A DNA stretch of 64,000 nt from Plastoroseomonas hellenica (GCF_018129085.1 NZ_JAAGBB010000030.1:1-64000), one strand, 5' to 3'; counted from the first letter of the stretch, positions 16,170 to 25,302 are shown. The notes: generated from the sequence alone by a model not told the origin. Program-made: numbers and translations.

Positions 16170-16930
16170 GCGAGGTGGAGCTGCGCGTGGTGGGTGGCGT
16201 GGAGACCGGGCCCGGGCTGGTCGCGACCGGCCTCGGCAAGCGCTACCGCAAGCGCCCGGTGGTGCGGAACGTCTCCGTCTCGCTGAAGCGCGGCGAGGCG
16301 GTCGGGCTGTTCGGCCCGAACGGTGCCGGCAAGACCACCACCTTCTACATGATCACCGGCCTGGTGCAGCCGGACGAGGGCAACGTCACCCTCGACGGGC
16401 ATGACGTGACGACGCTGCCGATGTATCGCCGCGCACGGCTCGGCCTCGGCTACCTGCCGCAGGAGGCCTCGATCTTCCGCGGCCTTAATGTCGAGGACAA
16501 TATTCGGGCGGCGCTCGAGGTGGTGGAGCCGATCCGCGATCGGCGCGAGCAGATGCTCGACGCGCTGCTGGCCGAATTCGGCATCTCCCATCTGCGCAAG
16601 GCACCCTCCCTCGCGCTCTCGGGGGGTGAGCGGCGCCGCTGCGAGATCGCGCGCGCGCTGGCGACGCACCCCAACTACGTGCTGCTGGACGAGCCGCTGG
16701 CCGGCATCGACCCGATCGCGGTCGGCGAGATCCGCGACCTGGTCAAGCACCTGAAGAATCGCGGCATCGGCGTGCTCATCACCGACCACAACGTGCGCGA
16801 GACGCTCGGCATCATCGACCGCGCCTATATCCTGCACGAAGGCCAGGTGATGATGGAGGGCACGCCGCGCGACATCGTCGCGCATGAGGGCGTGCGCCGG
16901 GTCTATCTCGGTGAGCGCTTCAGCCTGTGA
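16166..16930 (+). CDS. lptB: LPS export ABC transporter ATP-binding protein LptB
   Basis: Cytoplasmic ATPase that powers LPS extraction through LptFG. In 254 aa it has Walker A GPNGAGKT (residues 50-57), the Q-loop in YLPQEAS, the signature LSGGERRRCEIARAL, Walker B VLLDEPLAGIDP and switch His in ITDHNVRETL. GLNVEDNIRAALE and HEGVRRVYLGERF are LptB-like. The GTG at 16166 overlaps the lptA stop. LptF and LptG are not in the window. Confidence 0.95.
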   Translation: MSEVELRVVGGVETGPGLVATGLGKRYRKRPVVRNVSVSLKRGEAVGLFGPNGAGKTTTFYMITGLVQPDEGNVTLDGHDVTTLPMYRRARLGLGYLPQEASIFRGLNVEDNIRAALEVVEPIRDRREQMLDALLAEFGISHLRKAPSLALSGGERRRCEIARALATHPNYVLLDEPLAGIDPIAVGEIRDLVKHLKNRGIGVLITDHNVRETLGIIDRAYILHEGQVMMEGTPRDIVAHEGVRRVYLGERFSL

Positions 16931-16984
16931 TCGGCACCGTCCCCACGCGGCGCGACGGCGCCTCTTGCCGCAGGGCCTGACGCC

Positions 16985-18475
16985 GTGAGCCTGGCGCCGC
17001 GTCTCGATCTCCGGCAGTCGCAATCGCTGGTGATGACGCCGCAGCTGCGCCAGGCGATCAAGCTGCTGCAGAGCTCCAACATCGAGGTCAGCGCTTTCGT
17101 CGAGGAAGAGCTCGAGCGCAATCCGCTGCTGGAGCGTGACGAACAGGAGCATGCCGAGACCGAGGAGACCCGGCGCGAGGAGGCCAGGCGCGAAGAGGCG
17201 CCGGCCGCCGCGTCGGCGCAGCAGGATGCCTCCACCGCCGCGGCTTCGGAGATGCTGCCGCAGGAAGATGCGGCGCCGCTCGATGCCGACTGGAGCAATG
17301 TCTACGACGCCGGCGAGGCGCCGGTAGGCCGCGGCGGCCGCACCGATTTCGAGGACGGGCTCGATGGCGTCGACGACATGGCGGCGCCGGCACGGAACCT
17401 GCGCGACCATCTCGCCGAGCAAGTGCGCTTCGCCTTCGCCGGTCCGATCGAGCGGATGATCGCGGCCGCCTTCCTGGCGCTGGTCGATCCCGCCGGCAGG
17501 CTGGCGGTCAGCGATGAGGAGATCGCGCGCCGCCTCGGCTGCGATGCGGCCCTGGTCGCGGCGGTGCGCGCGCGCATGCAGCGCTTCGACCCGGTCGGCA
17601 TGTTCTGCCACGACCTCGCCGAGTGCCTCGCCGTGCAACTGCGGGAACGCAATCGGCATGACCCCGCGATGGCGGCCCTGCTCGCGAACCTGCCAATGCT
17701 GGCGCGGCGCGAGATGCGGGGTTTGCAGGAGGTCTGCGGCGTCGATGCCGAGGACCTGGCGGAGATGATCGCCGAGCTGAAGCGCCTCGATCCGAAGCCG
17801 GGTTCGGATTTCGACAGCGCACCGCCGCCCGCGCTGGTGCCGGATGTGCTGATGCGCCGCGGCGGCGACGGCGGCTGGATGCTGGAGCTGAACCCGGAGA
17901 CGCTGCCGCGCGTCCTGGTCAATCGCGGCTTCCACGCGCGTGCCGTGGTCGGCGCCCGCTCCCGCGAGGAGAAGGCCTATCTCGCCGAGCGCTTCCAGAC
18001 CGCGAGCTGGTTGGTGAAGTCGCTGGAGCAGCGCGCCAACACCATCCTGAAGGTCGCGGCGGAGATCGTCCGCCGTCAGGACGGCTTCTTCCGCCACGGC
18101 GTCGGCCACCTGCGCCCCTTGATCCTGCGCGACGTCGCGGAGGAGGTGGCGATGCACGAGAGCACGGTCAGCCGCGTCACCGCCAACAAGTCGATCGCGA
18201 CGCCGCGCGGCACCTTCGAGCTCAAGTATTTCTTCACGACCGCGATCGCCGGCACCAGCGGCGGCGAGAGCCACAGCGCGGAAGCCGTGCGGCACCGCAT
18301 CAAGTCCCTGGTCGATGCGGAGGATGCGGAAGAGGTGCTGTCGGACGATGCCATCGTCGCATCCCTCCGCAAGGAAGGCGTGGACATCGCGCGCCGGACC
18401 GTGGCCAAATACCGGGAGGCGCTGCGCATCCCATCTTCGGTGCAGCGTAAGCGGGAGAAGGCCGTCCCGGCCTGA
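16985..18475 (+). CDS. rpoN: RNA polymerase sigma-54 factor
   Basis: Alternative sigma factor for enhancer-dependent promoters, often nitrogen-related. The 496 aa have the Gln/Leu-rich region I (LDLRQSQSLVMTPQLRQAIKLLQ), an acidic/Ala-rich region II (about residues 45-125), a core-binding region III, the HTH region (LILRDVAEEVAMHESTVSRVTANK) and the RpoN box ARRTVAKYR (about 469-477). The GTG start at 16985 is 54 bases after lptB; the lptB-rpoN-hpf order is common in alphaproteobacteria. Confidence 0.96.
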   Translation: MSLAPRLDLRQSQSLVMTPQLRQAIKLLQSSNIEVSAFVEEELERNPLLERDEQEHAETEETRREEARREEAPAAASAQQDASTAAASEMLPQEDAAPLDADWSNVYDAGEAPVGRGGRTDFEDGLDGVDDMAAPARNLRDHLAEQVRFAFAGPIERMIAAAFLALVDPAGRLAVSDEEIARRLGCDAALVAAVRARMQRFDPVGMFCHDLAECLAVQLRERNRHDPAMAALLANLPMLARREMRGLQEVCGVDAEDLAEMIAELKRLDPKPGSDFDSAPPPALVPDVLMRRGGDGGWMLELNPETLPRVLVNRGFHARAVVGARSREEKAYLAERFQTASWLVKSLEQRANTILKVAAEIVRRQDGFFRHGVGHLRPLILRDVAEEVAMHESTVSRVTANKSIATPRGTFELKYFFTTAIAGTSGGESHSAEAVRHRIKSLVDAEDAEEVLSDDAIVASLRKEGVDIARRTVAKYREALRIPSSVQRKREKAVPA

Positions 18476-18578
18476 TCCGCGACACCCTTCGGCGCGTGTC
18501 ATGGCGCGCGCGCATGGCGGGCCGCCGCCGGATACCCGGGCGAGTCTTCCCCGAGACACGGAAGGAAGGCGAACGCTC

Positions 18579-19178
18579 ATGCACATCACCGTCGCAGGCA
18601 AGCAGGTCGAAACCGGCGAGGCCCTGAAGACGCATGTCCGGGAAAATCTGGCGACCATCGCGCGCAAGTATTTCGATCACGCGCTCGAAGCGAATGTCAC
18701 CTTCCGCAAGAATCGCGCCTTTTTCGCCTGCGACATCAACCTGAAGGCCGGACGGGGACTGCTGATGCGCGGCGAAGGGGAGGGCACCGATGCCCACCGC
18801 GCTTTCGAGGAGGCGTCCGAACACCTTGCCAAACGGCTGCGACGCTATCGCCGCAGGGTCAACGAGCATGCCCGCAGCATGGCGCCGGAACGCGACCCGG
18901 CGCAGGAGGTGGCGTCGCTGGCCCGGCAATACGTGCTTGCCGCAGAGGAGGGGGAGGAGGAGCCGCCGCCCGCCACCAATGGCGCCGACCACGGTGCGGT
19001 GGTCGTCGCCGAGCACCCGGCGCATATCGAGAAGCTCACGGTCGGCGAGGCGGTGATGCGGATGGATCTCGCCCATGCGCCGGTATTGATGTTCCGCAAC
19101 AAGGCGACCGGGGCGATGAACGTCGTCTATCGCCGCACCGACGGTCATGTCGGCTGGATCGACGCCGCGGACGCCTGA
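18579..19178 (+). CDS. hpf: Long-form ribosome hibernation promoting factor
   Basis: Binds the 30S subunit and in its long form pairs ribosomes into inactive 100S dimers in stationary phase. The ATG at 18579 follows GAAGGAAGG and gives 199 aa: an N-terminal S30AE domain (MHITVAGKQVETGEALKTHV to about residue 105), an acidic/proline linker, and a C-terminal dimerisation domain (KLTVGEAVMRMDL, PVLMFRNKATGAMNVVYRR, HVGWID). It follows rpoN by 103 bases. Confidence 0.93.
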   Translation: MHITVAGKQVETGEALKTHVRENLATIARKYFDHALEANVTFRKNRAFFACDINLKAGRGLLMRGEGEGTDAHRAFEEASEHLAKRLRRYRRRVNEHARSMAPERDPAQEVASLARQYVLAAEEGEEEPPPATNGADHGAVVVAEHPAHIEKLTVGEAVMRMDLAHAPVLMFRNKATGAMNVVYRRTDGHVGWIDAADA

Positions 19179-19284
19179 GCGACATTGGCCCCAGGCCGCG
19201 CGTGCGGGAGGAGCTCGGCTCTCGCCACGCGGCCGCAGGCCGCTCTCTATTCCGGCGGGCTGCGAGGCGAAGCCGATGCAGACC

Positions 19285-19374
19285 GGGGCCGCGAACGCGG
19301 CCCCGCGCGCGACCGATCGATGTCGCCAGCACACCGCCGACAGCGCGTAAGCCAAGCCGGCGGATGCCGGCGCC
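19285..19374 (+). repeat. Two-hairpin repeat, copy 1
   Basis: It holds a perfect hairpin GGGGCCGCG-AA-CGCGGCCCC (19285-19304) and, 44 bases later, a second segment at 19349-19374 containing the hairpin GCCGGC-GGAT-GCCGGC. Both hairpins and the AAGCCAAGCC lead-in recur at 49120-49177 with a shorter spacer. It lies between the convergent hpf and DUF1150 genes, where the hairpins may also help stop transcription. Confidence 0.6.
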
Positions 19375-19385
19375 GGCGCCTGAGG

Positions 19386-19607
19386 TCAATGAAGAAGCAA
19401 GGGTTCCATCTCGTGCTCGACGATGGCGGCGATCGCCAAGCCGATATCGGGCGCGGCGCCGATCGGCGTACCGTCGGCGGCATGGATCGCGATGGCCGGC
19501 GCGCCGTTCACCATCACCGGCCGGACATAGGCCACCTCGCCGGCGCCGAACTGCGCCCAGTCGCGCGGGGTGATGTCCCTCAGCGCTGTGTTGGATTTGA
19601 TGTTCAT
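19386..19607 (-). CDS. DUF1150 family protein
   Basis: Small protein of 73 aa with the family pattern AQFGAGEVAYVRPVMVNG and AIHAADGTPIG, ending in IVEHEMEPLLLH. No function is established. DUF1150 genes commonly sit next to hsp20 in alphaproteobacteria, and here it is 59 bases downstream of hsp20 on the same strand, suggesting a shared heat-inducible transcript. Confidence 0.9.
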   Translation of the reverse strand: MNIKSNTALRDITPRDWAQFGAGEVAYVRPVMVNGAPAIAIHAADGTPIGAAPDIGLAIAAIVEHEMEPLLLH

Positions 19608-19666
19608 ATCACGTTCTCCTGCTGGCGCGCCTGGCTAGGCCGCGCTGGATTGGAGCCCTGGAAGTC

Positions 19667-20131
19667 TCAGTCACGGTCGATGCGACGGTTTTCGACCACG
19701 GGCCGCGCGGCGGCGGCGGCGCCGGGGGTCGCGATGTGGATGGTCTTCACCCGCACCTCGGGCTGCGGCCGGCGCAGCTCGACATGCAGCAGCCCGTTGT
19801 CGAGCCAGGCCCCCTCCACATCGATCCCTTCGGCCAGTACGAAAGCGCGCTGGAACTGGCGCGCCGCGATGCCCCGGTGGATGAAGATCCGCCCTTCGAC
19901 ATCGTCCTTCTGCTTGCCGCGGATGACGAGCTGGTTGTCCTCCTGCGTGATCTGCAGGTCGTCCATCGCGAAGCCGGCGACGGCAAGCGTGATCCGCAGG
20001 CGGTTATCGCCCGTCTGCTCGATATTGTAGGGCGGATAGCCGTCGGAGTTCTTGGCGACCCGGTCGAGCATCTGCTCGAGATGATCGAAGCCCAGGAACA
20101 ACGGCGATCCGAAGACCGAAGGTCGAGACAT
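19667..20131 (-). CDS. Small heat shock protein, Hsp20 family
   Basis: ATP-independent holdase chaperone that binds unfolding proteins. The ATG at 20131 gives 154 aa: an N-terminal arm (SPLFLGFDHLEQMLDRV), YPPYNIEQTGDNRLRITLAVAGF opening the alpha-crystallin domain, the IRGKQ strand, and AWLDNGLLHVELRRPQPE closing it. A candidate RNA thermometer (20132-20190) and a heat-shock-type promoter (20197-20227) lie directly upstream. The GAGGAGG ribosome site is about 12 bases before the ATG, rather far. Confidence 0.94.
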   Translation of the reverse strand: MSRPSVFGSPLFLGFDHLEQMLDRVAKNSDGYPPYNIEQTGDNRLRITLAVAGFAMDDLQITQEDNQLVIRGKQKDDVEGRIFIHRGIAARQFQRAFVLAEGIDVEGAWLDNGLLHVELRRPQPEVRVKTIHIATPGAAAAARPVVENRRIDRD

Positions 20132-20190
20132 GAGGGCCAGTTGCCTCCTCGAAGGAGCGAAGCGGGTGCCGGGGCCCGAAGCACCCCGAC
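20132..20190 (-). promoter_or_regulatory. ROSE-like RNA thermometer in the hsp20 leader
   Basis: In the minus-strand leader a first hairpin (20163-20188) pairs CGGGGTGC with GCACCCG. A second (20143-20158) reads GCTCCTTCGAGGAGGC, with CTCCT pairing to AGGAG, so the ribosome site is buried in its 3' arm. This resembles the 3' hairpin of ROSE elements (TTGCTCCTTGGAGGA type) in front of rhizobial hsp20 genes. Heating would melt the short stem and allow translation. Confidence 0.6.
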
Positions 20191-20196
20191 AGGGAA

Positions 20197-20227
20197 TGAA
20201 TTGGGCAGATTGCACGGACGTTGCAAG
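20197..20227 (-). promoter_or_regulatory. Candidate heat-shock (RpoH) promoter for hsp20
   Basis: On the minus strand CTTGCAA is followed after 16 bases by CCAATTCA, resembling the alphaproteobacterial RpoH consensus CTTGAAA and CCCCATNT. Its position would place the transcript start just before the two leader hairpins. The matches are partial. Confidence 0.35.
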
Positions 20228-20257
20228 GGGGGCTGCGCGGCGGTAAGCCCGCCGGCC

Positions 20258-20788
20258 ATGACCGCCGACGTCCCGCCGATCCCGATCCTGCTCGTCCCCG
20301 ATGCCAGGCTGCGCCAGAAGGCGCGCCGCGTCGCCGCTGGCGATGCCGATGCGGTGCGCAGCCTGGTGCCGCGCATGTTCCGCAGCATGTACGAAGCCCC
20401 GGGCATCGGCCTTGCCGCGCCGCAGGTCGGGCAGGGGCTGCGCCTCGTGGTGATCGACCTGCAGCCGAACGACGCCCCGGCGCCCATGGTGCTGGTCAAC
20501 CCCGAAATCGTCGCCGCGAGCACCGACGAGGCGACGCGGGAGGAAGGCTGCCTCTCGCTCCCCGGCCAGTATGCTGAGGTGACGCGCCCGGCCCGGGTGA
20601 AGGTGCGCTACCAGGACGAGACCGGCGCGAAGCGGGAGGTGGAGGCGGACGGCCTGCTCGCCGCCTGCCTCCAGCATGAGATCGACCACCTGGACGGCGT
20701 GCTCTTCGTCGATCACCTGAGCACGCTGAAGCGCAACATGATCCTCAGGAAGCTCGCCAAGGACCTGAAGCTGAAGGCGCGGGAATGA
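20258..20788 (+). CDS. def: Peptide deformylase
   Basis: Metalloenzyme that removes the formyl group from the N-terminal methionine of new proteins. The 176 aa carry all three motifs: [10 protein letters not shown] (residues 49-58), EGCLSLP (96-102, metal ligand Cys98) and HEIDH (140-144, ligands His140 and His144, catalytic Glu141). The ATG at 20258 gives the normal length. Its stop overlaps the fmt start (ATGA), so formylation and deformylation genes are translationally coupled. Confidence 0.97.
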   Translation: MTADVPPIPILLVPDARLRQKARRVAAGDADAVRSLVPRMFRSMYEAPGIGLAAPQVGQGLRLVVIDLQPNDAPAPMVLVNPEIVAASTDEATREEGCLSLPGQYAEVTRPARVKVRYQDETGAKREVEADGLLAACLQHEIDHLDGVLFVDHLSTLKRNMILRKLAKDLKLKARE

Positions 20789-21705
20789 CCCCACCGGGCC
20801 GGCTGCGCCTCGCCTTCATGGGCAGCCCGGATTTCGCGGTGCCGGCGCTGCGCGCGCTGCATGCCGCCCATGACGTGGTCGCAGTCTATTGCCAGCCGCC
20901 GCGCCCGGCCGGGCGCGGCCAGAAGGAGACGCCCTGCCCGGTGCATCGCGCCGCGCTGGAGCTCGGCCTGCCCGTCCGCACGCCGGCCCGGGTGCGGCGC
21001 GACGCGGCGGAGCATGCCGCCTTCGCGGCACTCGACCTCGATGTCGCCGTCGTCGCCGCCTATGGTCTGATCCTGCCGCCGGCGATGCTGGAGGCGCCGC
21101 GGCGCGGCTGCCTCAACATCCATGCCTCGCTGCTGCCGCGCTGGCGCGGCGCCGGGCCGATCCAGGCCGCGATCCTGGCGGGCGATGCCGAGAGCGGCAT
21201 CACCATCATGCGCATGGAGGAAGGGCTCGACACCGGCCCGATGCTGCTGAAGGGCGAGGTCGCGATCGGCCCGCGCATGACCGCGGCCGCGCTGCATGAC
21301 GCGCTGGCGCCGCTCGGCGCCGCCCTGATCCTGCGGGCGCTCGCCGAGGATCCGGCGCCGGTCGCGCAGCCGGAGGACGGTGCGACCTATGCACCCAAGC
21401 TCGCGAAAGAGGATGGCCGCATCGACTGGCGCCAGGACGCCGTGGCGCTCGACCGCCGCGTGCGCGCGCTGACGCCCTGGCCCGGCTGCTTCTTCGCCCA
21501 TGGCCAGGAGACGCTCCGCCTGCTCGCCGCCGAGCCGGCGGAAGGCGAGGGCCCGCCCGGGCTGGTGCTGGATGCCGCGCCGACCATCGCCTGCGGCCAG
21601 GGTGCGCTGCGGTTGACGCGGCTGCAGCGCGCCGGCCGCGCGCCGATGGCGGCCGCCGAGTTCCTGCGCGGCTATGCGCTGGCGCCCGGCGCGGTTCTCC
21701 CCTGA
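20785..21705 (+). CDS. fmt: Methionyl-tRNA formyltransferase
   Basis: Formylates initiator Met-tRNA with 10-formyl-tetrahydrofolate. In 306 aa it shows the N-terminal [15 protein letters not shown], the catalytic region [19 protein letters not shown] (Asn and His), [17 protein letters not shown] with catalytic Asp, and a C-terminal OB-like domain ([20 protein letters not shown]). It overlaps def by 4 bases and truA by 1 base (TGATG). Confidence 0.97.
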   Translation: MTPPGRLRLAFMGSPDFAVPALRALHAAHDVVAVYCQPPRPAGRGQKETPCPVHRAALELGLPVRTPARVRRDAAEHAAFAALDLDVAVVAAYGLILPPAMLEAPRRGCLNIHASLLPRWRGAGPIQAAILAGDAESGITIMRMEEGLDTGPMLLKGEVAIGPRMTAAALHDALAPLGAALILRALAEDPAPVAQPEDGATYAPKLAKEDGRIDWRQDAVALDRRVRALTPWPGCFFAHGQETLRLLAAEPAEGEGPPGLVLDAAPTIACGQGALRLTRLQRAGRAPMAAAEFLRGYALAPGAVLP

Positions 21706-22466
21706 TGCCACGCTACGCGCTCACACTCGAATATGACGGGGCGCCTTTCGTCGGCTGGCAGCGCCAGGCCAATGGCCTCTCCGTGCAGCAGGTGCTGGAG
21801 GAGGCGGCGGCAGCGCTGAACAACGGCGAGCCCGCCGTGACCACCGCCGCCGGCCGCACCGATGCCGGCGTGCACGCCGAAGGCCAGGTCGCCGATATCG
21901 AGATCGCCGCCGACCTGGCGCCCGAACGGGTGCGGGAGGCGCTGAACTTCCGCACCCGACCGCACCCGATTTCCGTCCTGCGCGCCACCCGCGCGGCGGA
22001 AGGCTGGTCGGCGCGCTTCTCCTGCATCGGGCGCGGCTACCGCTACCGCATCCTCAATCGCCGGCCGCGCCCGGCGCTCGATGCCGGGCGGGTCTGGCAT
22101 GTGCCGCAGCGCCTCGATGCCGGCGCCATGCATGAGGCTGCACAGATGCTGCTCGGCAAGCACGACTTCAGCGCCTATCGCGCCGCGTCCTGCCAGGCGA
22201 AGGACGCGCTCCGCACCCTCGACCGCCTCGACGTCTCCCGCTTCGGCGAGGAGATCGAGATCCGGGCGGAGGCGCGGAGCTTCCTGCACCACCAGGTGCG
22301 CAACATGGTCGGCACCCTGGCGCAGGTCGGCCTCGGCAAGCGGCCCGTCTCCTGGCCGCGCAGCGTGCTCGATGGGCGCGACCGCACCCGCGCGGGGCAG
22401 ACCGCACCGGCCGAGGGGCTGACCTTCCTCTTCGCGCGTTACGATCCGGCGCCGGACTGGGTCTAG
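21705..22466 (+). CDS. truA: tRNA pseudouridine(38-40) synthase
   Basis: Isomerises uridines 38-40 in the anticodon arm of many tRNAs. The 253 aa have LTLEYDGAPFVGWQRQ, the catalytic GRTDAGVHAEGQ with Asp53, LPARYR-type YRYRI, and FLHHQVRNMVGTL near the C-terminus. The start overlaps the fmt stop. A hairpin repeat begins at the last base of its stop codon. Confidence 0.97.
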   Translation: MPRYALTLEYDGAPFVGWQRQANGLSVQQVLEEAAAALNNGEPAVTTAAGRTDAGVHAEGQVADIEIAADLAPERVREALNFRTRPHPISVLRATRAAEGWSARFSCIGRGYRYRILNRRPRPALDAGRVWHVPQRLDAGAMHEAAQMLLGKHDFSAYRAASCQAKDALRTLDRLDVSRFGEEIEIRAEARSFLHHQVRNMVGTLAQVGLGKRPVSWPRSVLDGRDRTRAGQTAPAEGLTFLFARYDPAPDWV

Positions 22467-22520
22467 AGCGTGATGACTTGAGGCGGAATCGCCGAAAAGT
22501 CTGAATCACGCGATCAAACA
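22466..22520 (+). repeat. GAGCG three-stem hairpin repeat, copy 1
   Basis: Three nested stems are visible: outer GCGTGAT/ATCACGC, middle GACTT/AAGTC and inner GGCG-GAAT-CGCC, with an unpaired TGA on the 3' side between middle and outer stems. Its first base is the last base of the truA stop codon. A nearly identical copy in the opposite orientation is at 26811-26864, and three more divergent copies are at 34534, 36705 and 42179. Confidence 0.85.
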
Positions 22521-22531
22521 ATAGGCGCAGC

Positions 22532-24142
22532 ATGCAGCACGAGACGGATGCGCTGATCCTGGGATCGGGTGCCGCGGGCCTGACGGCGGCGCTGACGGCG
22601 GCCGTCGCCGGGCTCCGCGTCACGGTCCTGGAAAAGTCGGACCGCCTCGGCGGCACCAGCGCCATGTCCGGCGCCGGCACCTGGATCCCCGCCAACCATC
22701 ACGCCGCGGCAGCCGGCATCGAGGACAGCGCGGAGGAAGCACTGGCCTATATCCGCGCCGCCGCGCCGGAGAGCTGGGCTGCGACCGAGGACGCCCTGTG
22801 GCAAAGCCTGGTGGAAGCCTCGCCCGCGATGCTGCGCTTCGTCGAGGCGCATTCGCCGCTCCGCTTCGCGCTGACGCCCGAGCCCGATCCGCTGCGTGAC
22901 CTGCCCGGCGCCAAGCCGCGCGGCCGCATGCTCTCGCCGCTGCCGCTGAGCCGCTGGCGTGCCGGCCGCTTCGCCTTCCGCATCCGGCGATCTACGATCC
23001 CGGAGATCTTCACCTATCACGAGGCGGTGGAGACGGACCTCTATCACCACCCCTACCGTACGGCCTGGCAGCTCTGGCCGCGCCTTGCCTGGCGCGTGCT
23101 GACCAATGCGCGCGGCAAGGGGACGGCGCTGATCACCGGCCTGCTCCGCGGCTGCCTCGATGCCGGGGTGCGGATCGAGACGGCAGCGCGCGCGGTGGAA
23201 CTGCTGCAGGACGATGCCGGCGCGGTGACCGGTGCCGTGGTGGAGCATTGCGGCGCGCGGCATCGCATCACCGCGCGGCGCGGCGTGGTGATCGCGACCG
23301 GTGGCTTCGAATGGGACGGGGAGATGCTGGAACGGCATTTCCCCGGCCCCGTCGATTATCTCGGCAGTCCGCCCTCGAACACGGGAGATGGGCACCGCAT
23401 GGCGGCGGCCGCGGGCGCCGCACTCGCCCACATGGACCAGGCGACCCTGACGCCCTCCGTCCCGACGCGGCATCGCGGCCGGCTGATGGCACTGCCCGTG
23501 CCCTTCCACACGGAGCCCAATGCCATCATCGTCAACCGCCACGGCGCCCGCTTCGTCAACGAGCTCCGCTTCAACATCGGCGAGGCGATCGATGCGCGCG
23601 ACGCGGCGGGGATGCCGGTGCAGCAGCCCTGCTGGGTGATCAGCGATGTCAGGCTGCTCGACCGGCTGCCGCCGGCGCGTTGGGCGGCGCGGGCCGATGC
23701 CGGCTGGCTGCGGCAGGCGGACAGCATCGCGGCACTCGCCGCGCGGATCGGCCTCGATCCCGCAGCACTCGAGGCAAGTGTCGCGCGCTACAATGCTGCC
23801 TGCGCGGCCGGCCGCGATGCAGAATTCGGCCGCCCCTCCGCCGCGGAGGCCGCCGCATCCGGCGACAAGCGGCGCCGAGGCGGGCTGGAGGCGATCGCGC
23901 GCGCCCCCTTCCTCGCCATGCCCTTCAACCGCTCCATCCTCGGCACCAAGGGCGGGCCGCGCACCAATGCGCAGGCGGAGGTGCTGCGGCCGGATGGGAG
24001 CACCATCGCCGGCCTCTTCGCCGCCGGCGCCTCGAGCGCCAATCCGATCGGCACGCGCGGCGTCGGGACGGGCACCACCATCGGCCCCTACATGGCCTGG
24101 GGCTACGTGGCGGGTCTGGCGCTGGCGCGGCGCAACGGCTGA
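22532..24142 (+). CDS. FAD-binding dehydrogenase (fumarate reductase/ketosteroid dehydrogenase flavoprotein family)
   Basis: Flavoprotein of 536 aa for oxidation or desaturation of an unidentified organic substrate. The dinucleotide-binding motif LILGSGAAGLTAALTAA (residues 8-24) is followed by VLEKSDRLGGTSAMSGAGTW, RRGVVIATGGFEWD in the middle, and a C-terminal cap and FAD segment (GLFAAGASSANPIGTRGVGTGTTIGPYMAWGYVAG). It resembles 3-ketosteroid delta-1-dehydrogenase-like proteins, but no steroid genes are nearby, so the substrate is open. It stands alone between a repeat and the convergent cupin gene. Confidence 0.85.
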   Translation: MQHETDALILGSGAAGLTAALTAAVAGLRVTVLEKSDRLGGTSAMSGAGTWIPANHHAAAAGIEDSAEEALAYIRAAAPESWAATEDALWQSLVEASPAMLRFVEAHSPLRFALTPEPDPLRDLPGAKPRGRMLSPLPLSRWRAGRFAFRIRRSTIPEIFTYHEAVETDLYHHPYRTAWQLWPRLAWRVLTNARGKGTALITGLLRGCLDAGVRIETAARAVELLQDDAGAVTGAVVEHCGARHRITARRGVVIATGGFEWDGEMLERHFPGPVDYLGSPPSNTGDGHRMAAAAGAALAHMDQATLTPSVPTRHRGRLMALPVPFHTEPNAIIVNRHGARFVNELRFNIGEAIDARDAAGMPVQQPCWVISDVRLLDRLPPARWAARADAGWLRQADSIAALAARIGLDPAALEASVARYNAACAAGRDAEFGRPSAAEAAASGDKRRRGGLEAIARAPFLAMPFNRSILGTKGGPRTNAQAEVLRPDGSTIAGLFAAGASSANPIGTRGVGTGTTIGPYMAWGYVAGLALARRNG

Positions 24143-24152
24143 CGGGCCTGCA

Positions 24153-24542
24153 TCAGGGGGCGTCGACCTCGTTGGTCTTGAACTCGGCGGGGGAGGTGAT
24201 CTCGATCAGCTCCAGATCCTCCGAATGCGCGATCTCGCGGTGCCGCACCTGTGGCGGCTGGTAGATGCAGTCGCCCGGGCGCAGCTCCACCTCGCCGATA
24301 TCCTCGTATTCGAAGCGCACCCAGCCCTTCAGGATGAACACCATCTGGAAGTCGAGCTCGTGGTTGTGCCAGTGCGGCTTGGCGCCTTCGCCGGGCACTG
24401 CGCGGATCACATGCGCGCCGAAGCGGCCCGCGGTCGCTTCCTGGATGCCAAGGTCGCGATAGGCGAAGAAGGCGCGCAGGCCGTGGTCGAACTGCGCGCC
24501 CTCGCCGCGGCGGAGCGTGGTGCGCTGCGGTGTGTCGAGCAT
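24153..24542 (-). CDS. Cupin domain protein
   Basis: Single-domain cupin of 129 aa. The two cupin motifs are PHWHNHELDFQMVFILKGWVRF (metal ligands HxH and E) and RPGDCIYQPPQVRHREIAHS (GD and the final His). The ATG at 24542 is chosen because upstream sequence in frame overlaps the GST gene. It follows the GST gene by 35 bases on the same strand, so both may act on the same compound. Function cannot be named from sequence. Confidence 0.85.
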   Translation of the reverse strand: MLDTPQRTTLRRGEGAQFDHGLRAFFAYRDLGIQEATAGRFGAHVIRAVPGEGAKPHWHNHELDFQMVFILKGWVRFEYEDIGEVELRPGDCIYQPPQVRHREIAHSEDLELIEITSPAEFKTNEVDAP

Positions 24543-24577
24543 CGTCGTTCTCTCCCTTGCTTGTGCTTGTCGATCCC

Positions 24578-25210
24578 TCAGGCGAGCGTCCCGGCGCAAT
24601 GCTCCCGGAAGCCCTCGCGCTGCAGCAGCCTTGCATACCAGGCGGCGAGCGCCGGCATCTCGCGCCGCGCGATCGGCAGCGCGAACCAGCGATGCACATA
24701 GACGCCGAGCGCGATGTCCGCGAGCGTCAGCGCCTCGCCGGTCATGAAGGAACGATCGGTGAGCCGCGCATCCACGATCGCCCAGAGCGCCTCGGTGCGG
24801 TCGCGCGCGGCGGCGATCGTGGCGGCGTCGCGCTTCTCCGAGGGCGTGCGCACCAGGCCGATGAAGAGAGGGGTCATCGGCGCGTTGAGGCTCGCGAGCT
24901 GCCAGTCCATCCAGCGCTCGGCATCGGCGCGAGCCCTCGGATCCGCGGGATGGAATGCCGTCCCGGGCGCCCGCGTGGCAGCGAGGTAGCGCAGGATCGC
25001 ATTGCTCTCCCACAGGCTGAAGCCGTCGGCCTCCACCAGGGTCGGCACCAGCGCGTTCGGGTTCATGGCCAGGTAGCCAGGGTCGCGCGTGCGACCGAAT
25101 TCGCCGCCGGCGTCGATCCGCTCATAGGGCAGTGCCAGCTCCTCGCAGAGCCAGAGCAGCTTCATCACATTGCTCGAGCTCGCGCGGCCCCAGATGGTGA
25201 TCGGCGCCAT
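24578..25210 (-). CDS. Glutathione S-transferase family protein
   Basis: Cytosolic GST of 210 aa. The thioredoxin-like N-domain begins ITIWGRASSSNVMKLLWLCEELALPYE, where the serine-rich turn would activate glutathione, and includes NPNALVPTLVEADGFSLWESNAILRYLA, the glutathione gamma-glutamyl binding region. The helical C-domain has SFMTGEALTLADIALGVYVHRW. It is first of a two-gene unit with the cupin and is divergent from dsbB. Confidence 0.92.
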   Translation of the reverse strand: MAPITIWGRASSSNVMKLLWLCEELALPYERIDAGGEFGRTRDPGYLAMNPNALVPTLVEADGFSLWESNAILRYLAATRAPGTAFHPADPRARADAERWMDWQLASLNAPMTPLFIGLVRTPSEKRDAATIAAARDRTEALWAIVDARLTDRSFMTGEALTLADIALGVYVHRWFALPIARREMPALAAWYARLLQREGFREHCAGTLA

Positions 25211-25302
25211 GCGTTTCCTCCTGCCGTTGCCTCGGGAGGCTAGGCGCGGATCCGGCCAGGGTCCAGTTGCGGAAGCCGCGGTTTGGGACGATCTAGGGGG
25301 CG

